A stretch of 64,000 nucleotides of DNA from Bacillus sp. S3 (GTDB lineage Bacteria > Bacillota > Bacilli > Bacillales > Cytobacillaceae), in assembly GCF_005154805.1 (NCBI RefSeq), contig NZ_CP039727.1, positions 431,501-495,500 on the forward strand, given 5' to 3'. The translations under genes and the position numbers were made by a program. Each line of letters opens with the position of its first letter. The stretch's first letter is position 1. The notes beneath the pieces are model-generated. The model was given only the letters and a program-made list of their open reading frames with translations. It was not told the origin of the DNA and searched no databases. Positions 29,494 to 38,397 of the stretch are shown here, in pieces.

Positions 29494-31440
29494 ATGACGA
29501 AGATAAAAAAGTTTATTAGTATCATTTTGGTCACGCTAGTTGTTCTGAATATTAGTAGTATGGGTGTGCTAACTAATAAAGCCTTTGGTGAGACAACTGA
29601 ATCTAAAAAATTTGTGATTACATTTGATCCTGCCAATGGCCAGGAAGTAAAACAAGTCAAAATAGTGAAGGGTAAAAAGCTTAAGGAGAAAAAAGTACCT
29701 TTTTCAAAAATGAAAAAGGAGGGGTATGACTTCCTTGGGTGGTACAATGGTCAAAGTAACAAATATGAGGTAATCTTTCCGTTTCAACCTGACCAAGATA
29801 TAACCCTTGTAGCAAAATGGGGAAAACATACACCGCCAAGTCCAGTAAAAAAGGATGGATATCGGTTAATATTTGATGAGGAATTTAATAATGCTAATGG
29901 AAAATTAGATTCAACATTATGGGTGGACCAATATTTGTCATCTTGGACAAGGACCCCTGAATTCGCTAAACCCATTTACAAAATAAATAATGGAGTTATG
30001 AACCTACAAGTGAAAGAAGATACACCTGGATGGGCTCCGGAGTATGATGGGGAAACTCGGGTAAGTGGATTTACAACGGGAAATAGAAATGGACTTCATA
30101 ATTGGAATGGTACCAATGTAGTGCGTAATCCTGTTGATACTCAGTTAACACATATTAATCAATATGGGTATTATGAGATCCGGGCAAAGGGTCAAGCTGG
30201 CTCATCAAGGCATTCTGCATGGTGGTTGTTAGGGTTTGAGGATAGAGAAGAGCACTCAGCAGAGATTGATATCTTTGAGATTCTAGGAAACCAACAGACT
30301 GCGGTTCCGAGAGCATTTCATGGTTGGAAAGATAAAGATGCTTTTGCTGTTAAAGATCAGGGAGAGACATTTATAAATGCCCAAGCAAACTTCCATGATG
30401 AATGGCATACATTTGGAATGGATTGGCAAAATGGTACGGGTGCAGGTGCATATCCTGATAAACTTGTATTTTATGTCGATGGAAAAGAAGTAGGAAGTAA
30501 AAACGTAAATATCGACTATCCTATGATTCAATTATTCTCTCAGTATGAGAAACGAGCAGGCGGATGGACGGGTCCATGGGAATGGATGCCCTATCCAAAC
30601 TCTTTTGATATTGATTATGTAAGAGTTTATAAAAAGCTTTCTAACGGTCAGAAGGAATTATCAAAAAAACAACTGAAAGTGGTACATGTTGAGGATTCAA
30701 TGGTAACAGTTCTGAAGGGACAGGCGGCTCTCAAACAATATACTTCAAGTGTGAACGGACATGAGGGAGAAGTATATACGGAGCCCAACTTACCAAATAC
30801 AAAATCCTATGTCAATGTGACATGGAATGACGGTGTTATCACACAAGAGTTTGTAAAATGGGATCCGATTACACAGGAAGATTTAGTAAAGTTAAATAAT
30901 GGAGAATCGATTACAAAGAATGGAATCCTTCCAAATCTAAATAAAGTTGCAGGTATAACAAATCCAACATTACAAATTGCGGTGACAACGCCACCTCCAC
31001 CACCTCCGTATACGAGTGAAAACCTAGGAGTGGCAAACAGTCAAACTGAATTGGCGAAACTGTTTGATAGTAATCTGGAAAGCAACAGTGGAGAATTTAG
31101 ATTTGCCTCTAATCAGTTACCAAATGATAAAGAAGTAAATATTCAGTATAACTTTAATAAGAATGTTACGTTACATTCTATTTCATTTACTACAAACTTT
31201 GGACAGGATCAGGGAATTAAAAAGTTTAAGCTGGCAGCATGGGATTCGAAAACGAATAGTTGGGTAAATCACGATAAGGAATATAGTATTCCTTGGACAG
31301 CTGCTGGAAATACTGAAATCGGAGAAACGTTGAAAGTTGAAATAGATTCTCTTGAAACATCGAAAATTAAAATGATCATTACGGAAGTAGGACTTAGATG
31401 GGAAAATAAAATAGCAATGCGCGAGATTGCATTTAATTAG
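29494..31440 (+). CDS. Secreted multidomain GH16 glycoside hydrolase
   Basis: A 648-residue exported enzyme. Order: signal peptide (1 to about 32, ending AFG), an InlB B-type repeat (about 39-110), a GH16 catalytic domain (about 121-385) with the motif EIDIFE giving nucleophile E257 and acid/base E262, a bacterial Ig-like domain (about 400-510), a proline-rich linker, and a C-terminal discoidin-like domain (about 515-648). GH16 enzymes cut beta-1,3/1,4 glucans or galactans; which one is not evident. It probably degrades the polymer outside, with the ABC importer and GH31 processing the fragments. Confidence 0.88.
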   Translation: MTKIKKFISIILVTLVVLNISSMGVLTNKAFGETTESKKFVITFDPANGQEVKQVKIVKGKKLKEKKVPFSKMKKEGYDFLGWYNGQSNKYEVIFPFQPDQDITLVAKWGKHTPPSPVKKDGYRLIFDEEFNNANGKLDSTLWVDQYLSSWTRTPEFAKPIYKINNGVMNLQVKEDTPGWAPEYDGETRVSGFTTGNRNGLHNWNGTNVVRNPVDTQLTHINQYGYYEIRAKGQAGSSRHSAWWLLGFEDREEHSAEIDIFEILGNQQTAVPRAFHGWKDKDAFAVKDQGETFINAQANFHDEWHTFGMDWQNGTGAGAYPDKLVFYVDGKEVGSKNVNIDYPMIQLFSQYEKRAGGWTGPWEWMPYPNSFDIDYVRVYKKLSNGQKELSKKQLKVVHVEDSMVTVLKGQAALKQYTSSVNGHEGEVYTEPNLPNTKSYVNVTWNDGVITQEFVKWDPITQEDLVKLNNGESITKNGILPNLNKVAGITNPTLQIAVTTPPPPPPYTSENLGVANSQTELAKLFDSNLESNSGEFRFASNQLPNDKEVNIQYNFNKNVTLHSISFTTNFGQDQGIKKFKLAAWDSKTNSWVNHDKEYSIPWTAAGNTEIGETLKVEIDSLETSKIKMIITEVGLRWENKIAMREIAFN

Positions 31441-31476
31441 AGTTTTCCTTGGACGACCGATGAAATGGAACAAAAT

Positions 31477-31521
31477 AAGCACACAAAGGAGCAGGTAAAT
31501 CGCCTGCTCCTTTGTGTGCTT
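31477..31521. terminator. Long inverted repeat after the GH16 gene, probable terminator
   Basis: A perfect 19-bp stem (AAGCACACAAAGGAGCAGG and its complement) has a 7-nt loop. The T tract after it is weak, so termination efficiency is uncertain. Confidence 0.65.
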
Positions 31522-31699
31522 GTTAGAAATGGGTGACATTCACCGTTTTGAAAAAATAAACAGTAGAATGCATATGCAGGTATCGACAATTACGTTAGGA
31601 TTGAGAAAACAAAAAAACATTTTTATAAAAAGTGTAGGGGTTTGAAAAAAACGAATCGTCTATTCATGTGTAAGTAGGATAAGAAAGGGGGAGAGAACG

Positions 31700-32245
31700 A
31701 TTAACGACACAGCCTTAATAGAAAAAGTGCTGGAAGGCAATGATCATGCCTTTCGTCTTTTGGTTGAGAAGTACCGCAATGATGTGTTCCGGACTGTCTT
31801 TGCTGTTCTTCGCGACCAAAAGGAAGCGGAAGACGCGGCACAGGAAGTGTTTATGAAAATTTACACCTCTCTCCCCAAATATGAACATCAGGGGTTTAAA
31901 ACGTGGATGACACGGATTGCTGTGAACCATGCGATAGATGTGAAACGAAAACAGGCAAGACGAAGAGAGGAAGTTGTCGAGGCCCTCGAGCAAGCGGCAT
32001 TAGGGACGCCGAGGGATAGTGTGGAAAAGGAAATTATTGAGCAGGATCAGCGCAGACTTGTGAGGAAAAAGCTGAATGAAGTACCTGAAAATTACCGCGA
32101 AGTGATTTATGGCTTTTATATAGCGGAGAAAAGCTATCAGCAAATGGCCGAGGAACAAAATGTCCAGGTCAAGACGATAGAAACAAAGCTGTACCGGGCC
32201 AGGAGCTGGATGAAAAAGAATTGGAAGGAGGACGATTTTTCATGA
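31700..32245 (+). CDS. ECF-type RNA polymerase sigma factor (probable ATT start)
   Basis: A 181-residue sigma factor with region 2 (DVFRTVFAVLRDQKEAEDAAQEVF, then WMTRIAVNHAIDVKRK) and region 4 (MAEEQNVQVKTIETKLYRARSWMKK). No ATG, GTG or TTG gives a full N terminus: a GTG at 31727 would remove the start of region 2. An ATT at 31700 sits 5 nt after AAGGGGGAGA and restores the expected N terminus (INDTALIEKVLEGND). It overlaps its anti-sigma gene by 4 nt. Confidence 0.85.
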   Translation: MNDTALIEKVLEGNDHAFRLLVEKYRNDVFRTVFAVLRDQKEAEDAAQEVFMKIYTSLPKYEHQGFKTWMTRIAVNHAIDVKRKQARRREEVVEALEQAALGTPRDSVEKEIIEQDQRRLVRKKLNEVPENYREVIYGFYIAEKSYQQMAEEQNVQVKTIETKLYRARSWMKKNWKEDDFS

Positions 32246-32787
32246 AGCATTATAGTTACGATGAATGGATGGAATACGTGAGTGACGAAATCAATGACCA
32301 AAAACGTGAACAGCTGGAAAATCACTTATATACATGCGACCAATGCCTAGAGACATACTTACAAGCAGTCTCAGCCAATGTAACATCCCTCCCAGTTCTT
32401 TCAAACGAAAGCAACTTCACAGACCAAATAATGGCAATGGTAGCGCCAAAGGCGGTGCCTAACACCAATAACGACCTTAGCACTATGGAAACAGTTCAAT
32501 TGGTGCCTGACACCAATAACACTATTAATACTATTAACACCATCAACAACACGGTTAATAGGAAGAAGCGTTTTTATCAGCAGGCGGTGTTTCATTATTT
32601 GTTGGCGGCGGCGGCGACGGTTCTTTTGATGTTTTCGGGGGCGTTTCAATCGCTTGCCAATTATGCGAACTCGATAGAAAGTCCGCAGCACATACAGGAA
32701 AAAAAGCCTTCGGTGACGGAAGGGGTTATTAATAAAACATTTGCATGGATGGATTCACTAGAAAAGAAGGAGGCAGATAAGAAATGA
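32242..32787 (+). CDS. Anti-sigma factor with zinc-finger (ZAS-like) domain
   Basis: A 181-residue membrane protein. The N terminus carries the H-x3-C-x2-C anti-sigma zinc motif (H28, C32, C35); a single membrane segment follows near 115-138. It presumably sequesters the sigma factor encoded just upstream (ATGA overlap). The linker between the two is rich in Asn/Thr and holds two copies of the 13-bp GGTGCCTGACACC repeat plus ACTATTA-type repeats. The ATG at 32242 has AAGGAGG upstream. Confidence 0.85.
   Translation: MKHYSYDEWMEYVSDEINDQKREQLENHLYTCDQCLETYLQAVSANVTSLPVLSNESNFTDQIMAMVAPKAVPNTNNDLSTMETVQLVPDTNNTINTINTINNTVNRKKRFYQQAVFHYLLAAAATVLLMFSGAFQSLANYANSIESPQHIQEKKPSVTEGVINKTFAWMDSLEKKEADKK
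32454..32517. repeat. Two GGTGCCTGACACC-type palindromes inside the anti-sigma gene
   Basis: GGTGCCTAACACC at 32454-32466 and GGTGCCTGACACC at 32502-32514 are both followed by AATAAC. The second is the centre of a longer palindrome (ATTGGTG...CACCAAT). This motif is a common intergenic repeat in Bacillus-type genomes; here it sits in coding sequence. Confidence 0.7.
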
Positions 32788-33863
32788 AAAATTCCACGAA
32801 GGCTTTAACACTATCGCTTTTTCCCGGCCTCGGACATATTTATTTCGGCAACATGATTCGCGGGGTGATGTACTTACTGTCAGTAATAGGATTGGCATTT
32901 ATAACGGTTATTGCTTTATTCACCCATAATGAGGAAGTGGCGATCCTAGCTTTTATGGCTGGAGTTTCAATTTATTTAATTAGTTTCATTGATATGGGAG
33001 TTCAGATTTCAAAACAAAAGAAAGCACTAATAGAAACAAATCCTGATTACCAACAATCTAAAGCGGCACAGGATTCAGAACGTTTTTATACGATTGTCTT
33101 ATCGTTTATTCCGGGGCTTGGCCATTTCCAACTCGGCTTAATGAATCGGGGTTTAACCTTATTGGCGACATTTTTTGGGCTGGGCGCCATGGTCATTTTC
33201 ATCACGGCACTGTCTAGCCGGTCAGAATTTCTAATCTTTTTAGCGGCACTTCCCGTTATATGGGTGTACGGATTTTTCGACGCTGTTCAGCAGGTAAATA
33301 AAAAGCAGCGTGGTGAGGAGCTCATAGACCGTACCATTTATGAGGATTTTGAATTACGCCGCGAAGACGGCAAGAAAAGCAAAGCCATTGCGACCTTTCT
33401 CTCGATTTTCCCAGGAGCCGGCCACTTGTATTTAGGTTTGCAGCGCCGCGGCATCCAGCTAATGGCAGCGTTCCTGTTCTCGATTTATATTTTAGATGTA
33501 TTGCGCCTTGGCATCTTCTTGTTTCTAATTCCGATCATATGGTTTTACAGCTTTTTTGACGCGATGCAAAAGGTATCGCGGTACGGGGAAGAAAAGTTGG
33601 AGGATGTCCCGATCATCTCGTATTTCCTTAATCATCAAAAATGGGTGGGAATCGGACTTATCTTATTGGGCCTTTATTATTTGGTCATGAATGTCCTATT
33701 ACCGGCATTTTCACCAATGTTAGAAAGATTAATCAACTTTGACATTATGTATTGGGTGCAAAACTACATCCAGTCAGGCATTGTATGTGTCTTGTTGATT
33801 GTGGGAGGAATCAAGCTTTTATCTGGAAGTAAGGTTAAAAGGGAGGTTAAGAATCATGAGTAA
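32784..33863 (+). CDS. Multi-pass membrane protein with three FPGxGH repeats
   Basis: A 359-residue membrane protein with about eight to ten hydrophobic segments. A unit beginning LFPGLGHIYFG occurs three times (near residues 13, 109 and 206), each followed by xxxRG and membrane helices, so the protein arose by internal triplication. It recalls TM2-like small membrane modules. The role in the sigma operon is unknown. It overlaps both neighbours by a few nt. Confidence 0.8.
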   Translation: MKNSTKALTLSLFPGLGHIYFGNMIRGVMYLLSVIGLAFITVIALFTHNEEVAILAFMAGVSIYLISFIDMGVQISKQKKALIETNPDYQQSKAAQDSERFYTIVLSFIPGLGHFQLGLMNRGLTLLATFFGLGAMVIFITALSSRSEFLIFLAALPVIWVYGFFDAVQQVNKKQRGEELIDRTIYEDFELRREDGKKSKAIATFLSIFPGAGHLYLGLQRRGIQLMAAFLFSIYILDVLRLGIFLFLIPIIWFYSFFDAMQKVSRYGEEKLEDVPIISYFLNHQKWVGIGLILLGLYYLVMNVLLPAFSPMLERLINFDIMYWVQNYIQSGIVCVLLIVGGIKLLSGSKVKREVKNHE

Positions 33864-33951
33864 GTGGGGAAAAACGGTAGCGGGACTGGCCTTAATCGGA
33901 GCCGGAATTGGGTTCCTTTTTAGAAAAAGAAAAGGGGGAGAAGAAGTATGA
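33856..33951 (+). CDS. 31-residue small membrane protein
   Basis: A short frame starting MSKWGKTVAGL and ending FRKRKGGEEV, with a single glycine-rich hydrophobic segment and a basic tail. Its ATG overlaps the upstream stop by 8 nt (GGGAGG upstream) and its TGA overlaps the next ATG (ATGA). The tight packing on both sides supports translation as part of the sigma operon. Confidence 0.7.
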   Translation: MSKWGKTVAGLALIGAGIGFLFRKRKGGEEV

Positions 33952-34859
33952 GAACCTGGCGTGTTGGGACGTTTTCGATGGGGGCCTCGCTTTTGTTTCT
34001 TGGCCTCTTTCTTTTCTTTTCAAAGTTCTTGGGTTTAAATCTTGTTCAGGTGATGACGGCTTGGTGGCCGCTTCTGCTGGTCGTCCTCGGAATTGAAATT
34101 CTTCTTTATTTATTTCTTTCACGGCAGGAAAAGCCAATATTAAAATATGATTTTCTGAGTATTTTCTTTGTTGGGGTGATTGGCACGATTGGCATTGCCT
34201 TCGCTGTTGTCAATGCAACAGGACTGATGGACAAGGCAGAAGAGGTAATGGCAAGGGAAGAGCGGTCGTTTGAACTTCCTGCTTTCTCCTACCAAATGGA
34301 GGACAGCATTAAACGGGTTGTGGTAAGAACGGTCGGCTACGACATGACGATTGAGGCGACAGAAGAGAAAGAAGTATCGATGTTTGGAACATACCGGGTG
34401 CAAACGGCAAAGAAAGAGAAGCTGCTTAAAAGTGCCGATGATTTCATTGCGGCAAACCAAAAGGGAGATACACTTTATTTAAACCTTAAGTCTCTGCCAA
34501 ACGAGATGGGTCCGTTTTATTCGGAGGGAATGGCAGCGGGGACCATTCTAGTGCCGAAGGATGTAAAACTTGAGGTCATCGGAAATGGGAATTCGTTAAC
34601 ATTAAAACCGCGGACGCTCGCGAACGACTGGAATATTGAGAGTGTCTCATCGATTGTTGTAGATGTTGCTGAAAATAATAATTTGAAGGTTTCTGCTGTA
34701 GGTGTGGAGAATGTGAGCGGAAAAGATGGTGAATGGCAGGTGTCCGAAAAAGAGAGCTCAGACAATGAGACGGGAAAAAATGCTGTTTATCAATTGGGTG
34801 AAGGGAAATACCGTATCAATATTGCCAAAGCTTATGATGTTAGCCTGAACACATATTAA
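33948..34859 (+). CDS. LiaF/LiaI-like membrane protein
   Basis: A 303-residue protein with two N-terminal hydrophobic hairpins (about 9-60, including WWPLLLVVLGIEILLY) and a third segment near 72-92. A beta-rich outer or cytoplasmic domain of about 200 residues follows. The arrangement recalls LiaI-LiaF-like envelope-stress proteins (DUF5668-like helices). It closes the sigma/anti-sigma operon, so an envelope-stress role is plausible but inferred. Confidence 0.75.
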   Translation: MRTWRVGTFSMGASLLFLGLFLFFSKFLGLNLVQVMTAWWPLLLVVLGIEILLYLFLSRQEKPILKYDFLSIFFVGVIGTIGIAFAVVNATGLMDKAEEVMAREERSFELPAFSYQMEDSIKRVVVRTVGYDMTIEATEEKEVSMFGTYRVQTAKKEKLLKSADDFIAANQKGDTLYLNLKSLPNEMGPFYSEGMAAGTILVPKDVKLEVIGNGNSLTLKPRTLANDWNIESVSSIVVDVAENNNLKVSAVGVENVSGKDGEWQVSEKESSDNETGKNAVYQLGEGKYRINIAKAYDVSLNTY

Positions 34860-35083
34860 TAAAAAATTCTTCACTTATTTTTTGCAAAAAAATAAATAAC
34901 CATTATGATAGTAAATGGACGTGGGGAGGAGATAATAATAGGTATCCTGCATGAATGGGCAGGAGGATTCCCACGAATGGAAGGTCCAGTTTGATGGCTT
35001 TGCAATATGTTTGTAAGCGATGATGAAAATTGGTAGAATATAGAATTGACAAAGCCATGTATTTAAAAAATAGGATGATGATA

Positions 35084-36025
35084 ATGAAAAGAGCAAGACT
35101 GATTTACAATCCTACCTCAGGACGAGAAGTTTTGAAGCGGAATCTGCCGGAAATTCTTGAAAAATTAGAGATTGCCGGATATGAAGCATCCTGTCATGCA
35201 ACGACGGGCGCGGGCGATGCAACAGCTGCAGCCCGGTTAGCTGTTGAACGCCAGTATGATGTGGTGATTGCAGCTGGCGGGGATGGAACGATTCATGAGG
35301 TCGTTAACGGCTTAGCTGAACAGGAGTATCGTCCGAAATTAGGCATTATTCCAGCAGGTACAACGAATGATTTTGCCCGAGCCCTTCATATTCCAAGAGA
35401 TGTGGGAGCGGCCGTGGACATCATTACTAAAGGGGAGTTAATCCCTGTTGATATTGGCCGGATTAATGACCGATATTTTATTAATATTGCAGGCGGCGGC
35501 AGAATTACCGAGATTACATACGAAGTACCGAGTAAATTAAAAACGATGCTCGGCCAGCTAGCTTACTATTTAAAAGGGATGGAAATGCTCCCTTCAATAA
35601 AAGCATCGGATCTAAAGATTGAATATGACGGAAAGCTGTTTGAAGGAGAAGCAATGATGTTTCTAGTCGGGCTGACCAATTCAATTGGCGGATTTGAAAA
35701 GCTGGCGCCAGATGCTTCCATTAATGACGGTTTGTTTTCCCTGTTAATTTTGAAAAAAGTAAATCTTGCTGAGTTTACCCGGATTGCAACGCTAGCGATT
35801 CGCGGTGAGCATGTAAATGATCCAAATGTGATTTACACACAGGCCAATCGGATCAAGGTTTATTCTGATGAGAAAGTGCAGTTAAATTTAGATGGTGAAT
35901 TTGGCGGCTTACTGCCGGCAGAGTTCGAGAATCTTTATCGTCATTTAGAGGTATTCGTGCCCCTTGATGATATTCGCCCAAATGACCGGCCGACAGACTG
36001 GGAGTCGGGGAAAAGATATAGCTAA
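35084..36025 (+). CDS. dgkB: Diacylglycerol kinase DgkB
   Basis: This 313-residue soluble lipid kinase phosphorylates diacylglycerol released during lipoteichoic acid synthesis. NPTSGRE near 9, the nucleotide motif GGDGT (65-69) and PAGTTNDFARAL are conserved. Similarity to B. subtilis DgkB (YerQ) is high over the full length. The ATG at 35084 is chosen because the protein then begins MKRARLIYNP like the family; an in-frame start at 35030 adds 18 residues. Confidence 0.95.
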   Translation: MKRARLIYNPTSGREVLKRNLPEILEKLEIAGYEASCHATTGAGDATAAARLAVERQYDVVIAAGGDGTIHEVVNGLAEQEYRPKLGIIPAGTTNDFARALHIPRDVGAAVDIITKGELIPVDIGRINDRYFINIAGGGRITEITYEVPSKLKTMLGQLAYYLKGMEMLPSIKASDLKIEYDGKLFEGEAMMFLVGLTNSIGGFEKLAPDASINDGLFSLLILKKVNLAEFTRIATLAIRGEHVNDPNVIYTQANRIKVYSDEKVQLNLDGEFGGLLPAEFENLYRHLEVFVPLDDIRPNDRPTDWESGKRYS

Positions 36026-36029
36026 CAAG

Positions 36030-36061
36030 AAGTTCGTTCCTTTAGGAGCGGACTTTTTTTA
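36030..36061 (+). terminator. Terminator of dgkB
   Basis: AAGTTCGTTCC and GGAGCGGACTT pair (with G-U pairs) around a 4-nt loop, followed by a T run. Confidence 0.85.
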
Positions 36062-36158
36062 TAGAAAAATCCCTTGGTACTTTTGCTTTCGGGTGCCTCA
36101 ATTAATGTGTATAATGAATTAAAGACATCAGTCAAGACAATGTAAGGGGCGATGGGTG

Positions 36159-36704
36159 ATGAGGGCATTAATTAATATTGATTACACGGTTGATTTTGTT
36201 GCAGATGCGGGGGCGTTAACCTGCGGAGAGCCGGGCCAGGCGATTGAGGGGAAAATCGTTGAACTGACACAGCAGTTTATTGATCAAGGGGACTATGTTG
36301 TTTTTGCAATCGATGTCCATGATCAAGGGGATGAATACCATCCGGAAACGAAATTGTTCCCGCCGCACAATCTTCGCGGGACATCAGGCCGGGACCTATT
36401 TGGTGCACTCCAGAATGTTTATGATGAAAATAAACAAAAAGAAAATGTTGCTTTTATGGATAAAACAAGATACTCGGCATTTGCGGGGACAGACCTTGAA
36501 ATCAAATTACGTGAGCGGGGTATTACCGAAGTCCACCTAGTTGGTGTTTGCACAGACATTTGCGTCCTCCACACTGCCGTGGATGCCTATAATAAAGGAT
36601 TTAACATTGTCGTGTACAAGGATGCCGTTGCATCGTTTAATCCCGCAGGACATGAATGGGCGCTGGGACATTTTGAACAATCGCTTGGAGCTATGGTTAA
36701 ATAG
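36159..36704 (+). CDS. pncA: Nicotinamidase PncA (YueJ-like)
   Basis: A 181-residue cysteine hydrolase that converts nicotinamide to nicotinate in NAD salvage. The triad D8 (INIDYT), K102 (MDKTRYSAF) and C135 (CTDICVLHTAVD) is visible. The ATG at 36159 is preferred over a GTG immediately before it. pncB follows 63 nt later and uses its product. Confidence 0.93.
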   Translation: MRALINIDYTVDFVADAGALTCGEPGQAIEGKIVELTQQFIDQGDYVVFAIDVHDQGDEYHPETKLFPPHNLRGTSGRDLFGALQNVYDENKQKENVAFMDKTRYSAFAGTDLEIKLRERGITEVHLVGVCTDICVLHTAVDAYNKGFNIVVYKDAVASFNPAGHEWALGHFEQSLGAMVK

Positions 36705-36767
36705 TGCTATTAATGATATTATCAGTTATAATGGTGAAAAGCTGTAATAGTACTCCGGAGGTCAATT

Positions 36768-38231
36768 ATGAAACACATTTATCATGATGATAGTTTAACT
36801 CTGCATACAGATCTATATCAGATTAATATGGCAGAGACGTATTGGAGAGATGGAATACATAATAAACGTGCGGTCTTCGAACTATTTTTCCGCAAGCTTC
36901 CTTTCGGAAACGGCTATGCTGTTTTCGCAGGCTTAGAAAAAGTCATTCAGTTTATTCAAGGATTCCGTTTTAGCGAAGAAGACCTGGATTATTTGAAAAA
37001 TGAAGTAGGGTACAAGGACGATTTTCTTGAATATTTAAAGGATATGCGTTTTACGGGCTCGATTCATTCCATGAAAGAAGGCGAGCTTGTCTTTGGCAAT
37101 GAACCCATTTTACGGGTGGATGCACCTCTAGGGGAAGCACAGCTAATTGAAACCGCGTTGCTCAATATTGTGAATTACCAAACATTAATTGCCACAAAAG
37201 CCTCGAGAATTAAGCAGGTCGTTGGCAGTGAAGTGGCGATGGAATTTGGGACAAGACGGGCGCAGGAAATGGATGCAGCGATTTGGGGAACGAGATCTGC
37301 CTATCTTGCCGGCTTTGAAGCCACAAGTAATGTCAGGGCGGGAAAACTGTTTGGTATTCCTGTTTCGGGAACCCATGCCCATTCGATGGTCCAAGCCTAT
37401 AAAGATGAATATACGGCCTTTCATAAATATGCAGAAACACATAAAGACTGTGTCTTTTTAGTGGATACGTATGATACCCTTCGTCTCGGCGTGCCAAATG
37501 CGATTAAAGTGGCTAAGGAACTGGGAGACAAGATTAATTTTATCGGGATCCGCCTAGACAGCGGCGACCTTGCATACCTATCTAAAGAAGCAAGAAAGAT
37601 GCTGGATGAAGCCGGATTTACGGATGCGAAAATTGTTGCGTCAAGTGATTTAGATGAGTACACGATTATCAACTTAAAGTCGCAGGGTGCTAAAATCGAT
37701 AGTTGGGGAATCGGCACCAAGCTGATTACTGCCTTCGATCAAGCAGCGCTCGGTGCTGTTTATAAAATTGTTTCGATTGAAGATGAGAATGGCAAAATGG
37801 AGGATACGATTAAGATTTCCTCTAATCCGGATAAGGTGACAACTCCGGGGATGAAAAAGGTTTATCGTATTATCAATAATACGAACCACCATGCCGAGGG
37901 AGATTATATCGCGATGGAGGATGAAAAGCTGCCGGAAAAACGTATCCGTATGTTCCATCCAACCCATACGTACATTAACAAGGTGGTAACGAACTTTACT
38001 GCAAAAGAGCTCCATGAAACTATTTTTGTCAATGGCGAGCTCGTTTTTGAAATCCCTTGTCTGGAGGAATCACGCGAGTATCTAAGACAAAATCTTGATG
38101 CATTATGGGACGAGTACAAGCGGATCTTGAATCCAGAGGACTATCCACTCGATTTAAGTCAAAAGTGCTGGGATAACAAAATGAAAAACATTGAAGAAGT
38201 GAAAGAAAAAGTAGAAGCGATGAAGGAATAA
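36768..38231 (+). CDS. pncB: Nicotinate phosphoribosyltransferase PncB
   Basis: A 487-residue enzyme that makes nicotinate mononucleotide from nicotinate and PRPP. LTLHTDLYQINMAETYW at the N terminus, EFGTRRAQ, and GIRLDSGDLAYLS with the phospho-acceptor neighbourhood are typical. CGGAGG precedes the ATG. With pncA it forms the NAD salvage pair also adjacent in B. subtilis (yueJ-yueK). Confidence 0.95.
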   Translation: MKHIYHDDSLTLHTDLYQINMAETYWRDGIHNKRAVFELFFRKLPFGNGYAVFAGLEKVIQFIQGFRFSEEDLDYLKNEVGYKDDFLEYLKDMRFTGSIHSMKEGELVFGNEPILRVDAPLGEAQLIETALLNIVNYQTLIATKASRIKQVVGSEVAMEFGTRRAQEMDAAIWGTRSAYLAGFEATSNVRAGKLFGIPVSGTHAHSMVQAYKDEYTAFHKYAETHKDCVFLVDTYDTLRLGVPNAIKVAKELGDKINFIGIRLDSGDLAYLSKEARKMLDEAGFTDAKIVASSDLDEYTIINLKSQGAKIDSWGIGTKLITAFDQAALGAVYKIVSIEDENGKMEDTIKISSNPDKVTTPGMKKVYRIINNTNHHAEGDYIAMEDEKLPEKRIRMFHPTHTYINKVVTNFTAKELHETIFVNGELVFEIPCLEESREYLRQNLDALWDEYKRILNPEDYPLDLSQKCWDNKMKNIEEVKEKVEAMKE

Positions 38232-38242
38232 GAGAAAGAAGG

Positions 38243-38269
38243 GGCGTCCTTAAGAAGGGCGTCTTTTTT
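38243..38269 (+). terminator. Terminator of pncAB
   Basis: GGCGTCCTT and AAGGGCGTC pair with G-U wobbles around a 3-nt loop, followed by six T. Confidence 0.75.
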
Positions 38270-38397
38270 CTATGGATTATGGCGGAGCGCGGCAATCCTT
38301 AATGGTGTAATATGAAAAAGTGCATAAACCTTTCGAAAAAGTCTGTCATTTCTTATAATGAATAAGGACACAGGGCTAACGGTAAAGGAGAAGGAAT

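Noticed and set aside
31633..31662. ECF-type autoregulatory promoter before the sigma gene
   Set aside because: CGTCTA resembles an ECF -10, but no convincing -35 (TGAAAC or similar) lies at the right distance.
37189..37461. 90-residue plus-strand frame inside pncB
   Set aside because: Out-of-frame shadow of a well-recognised enzyme.
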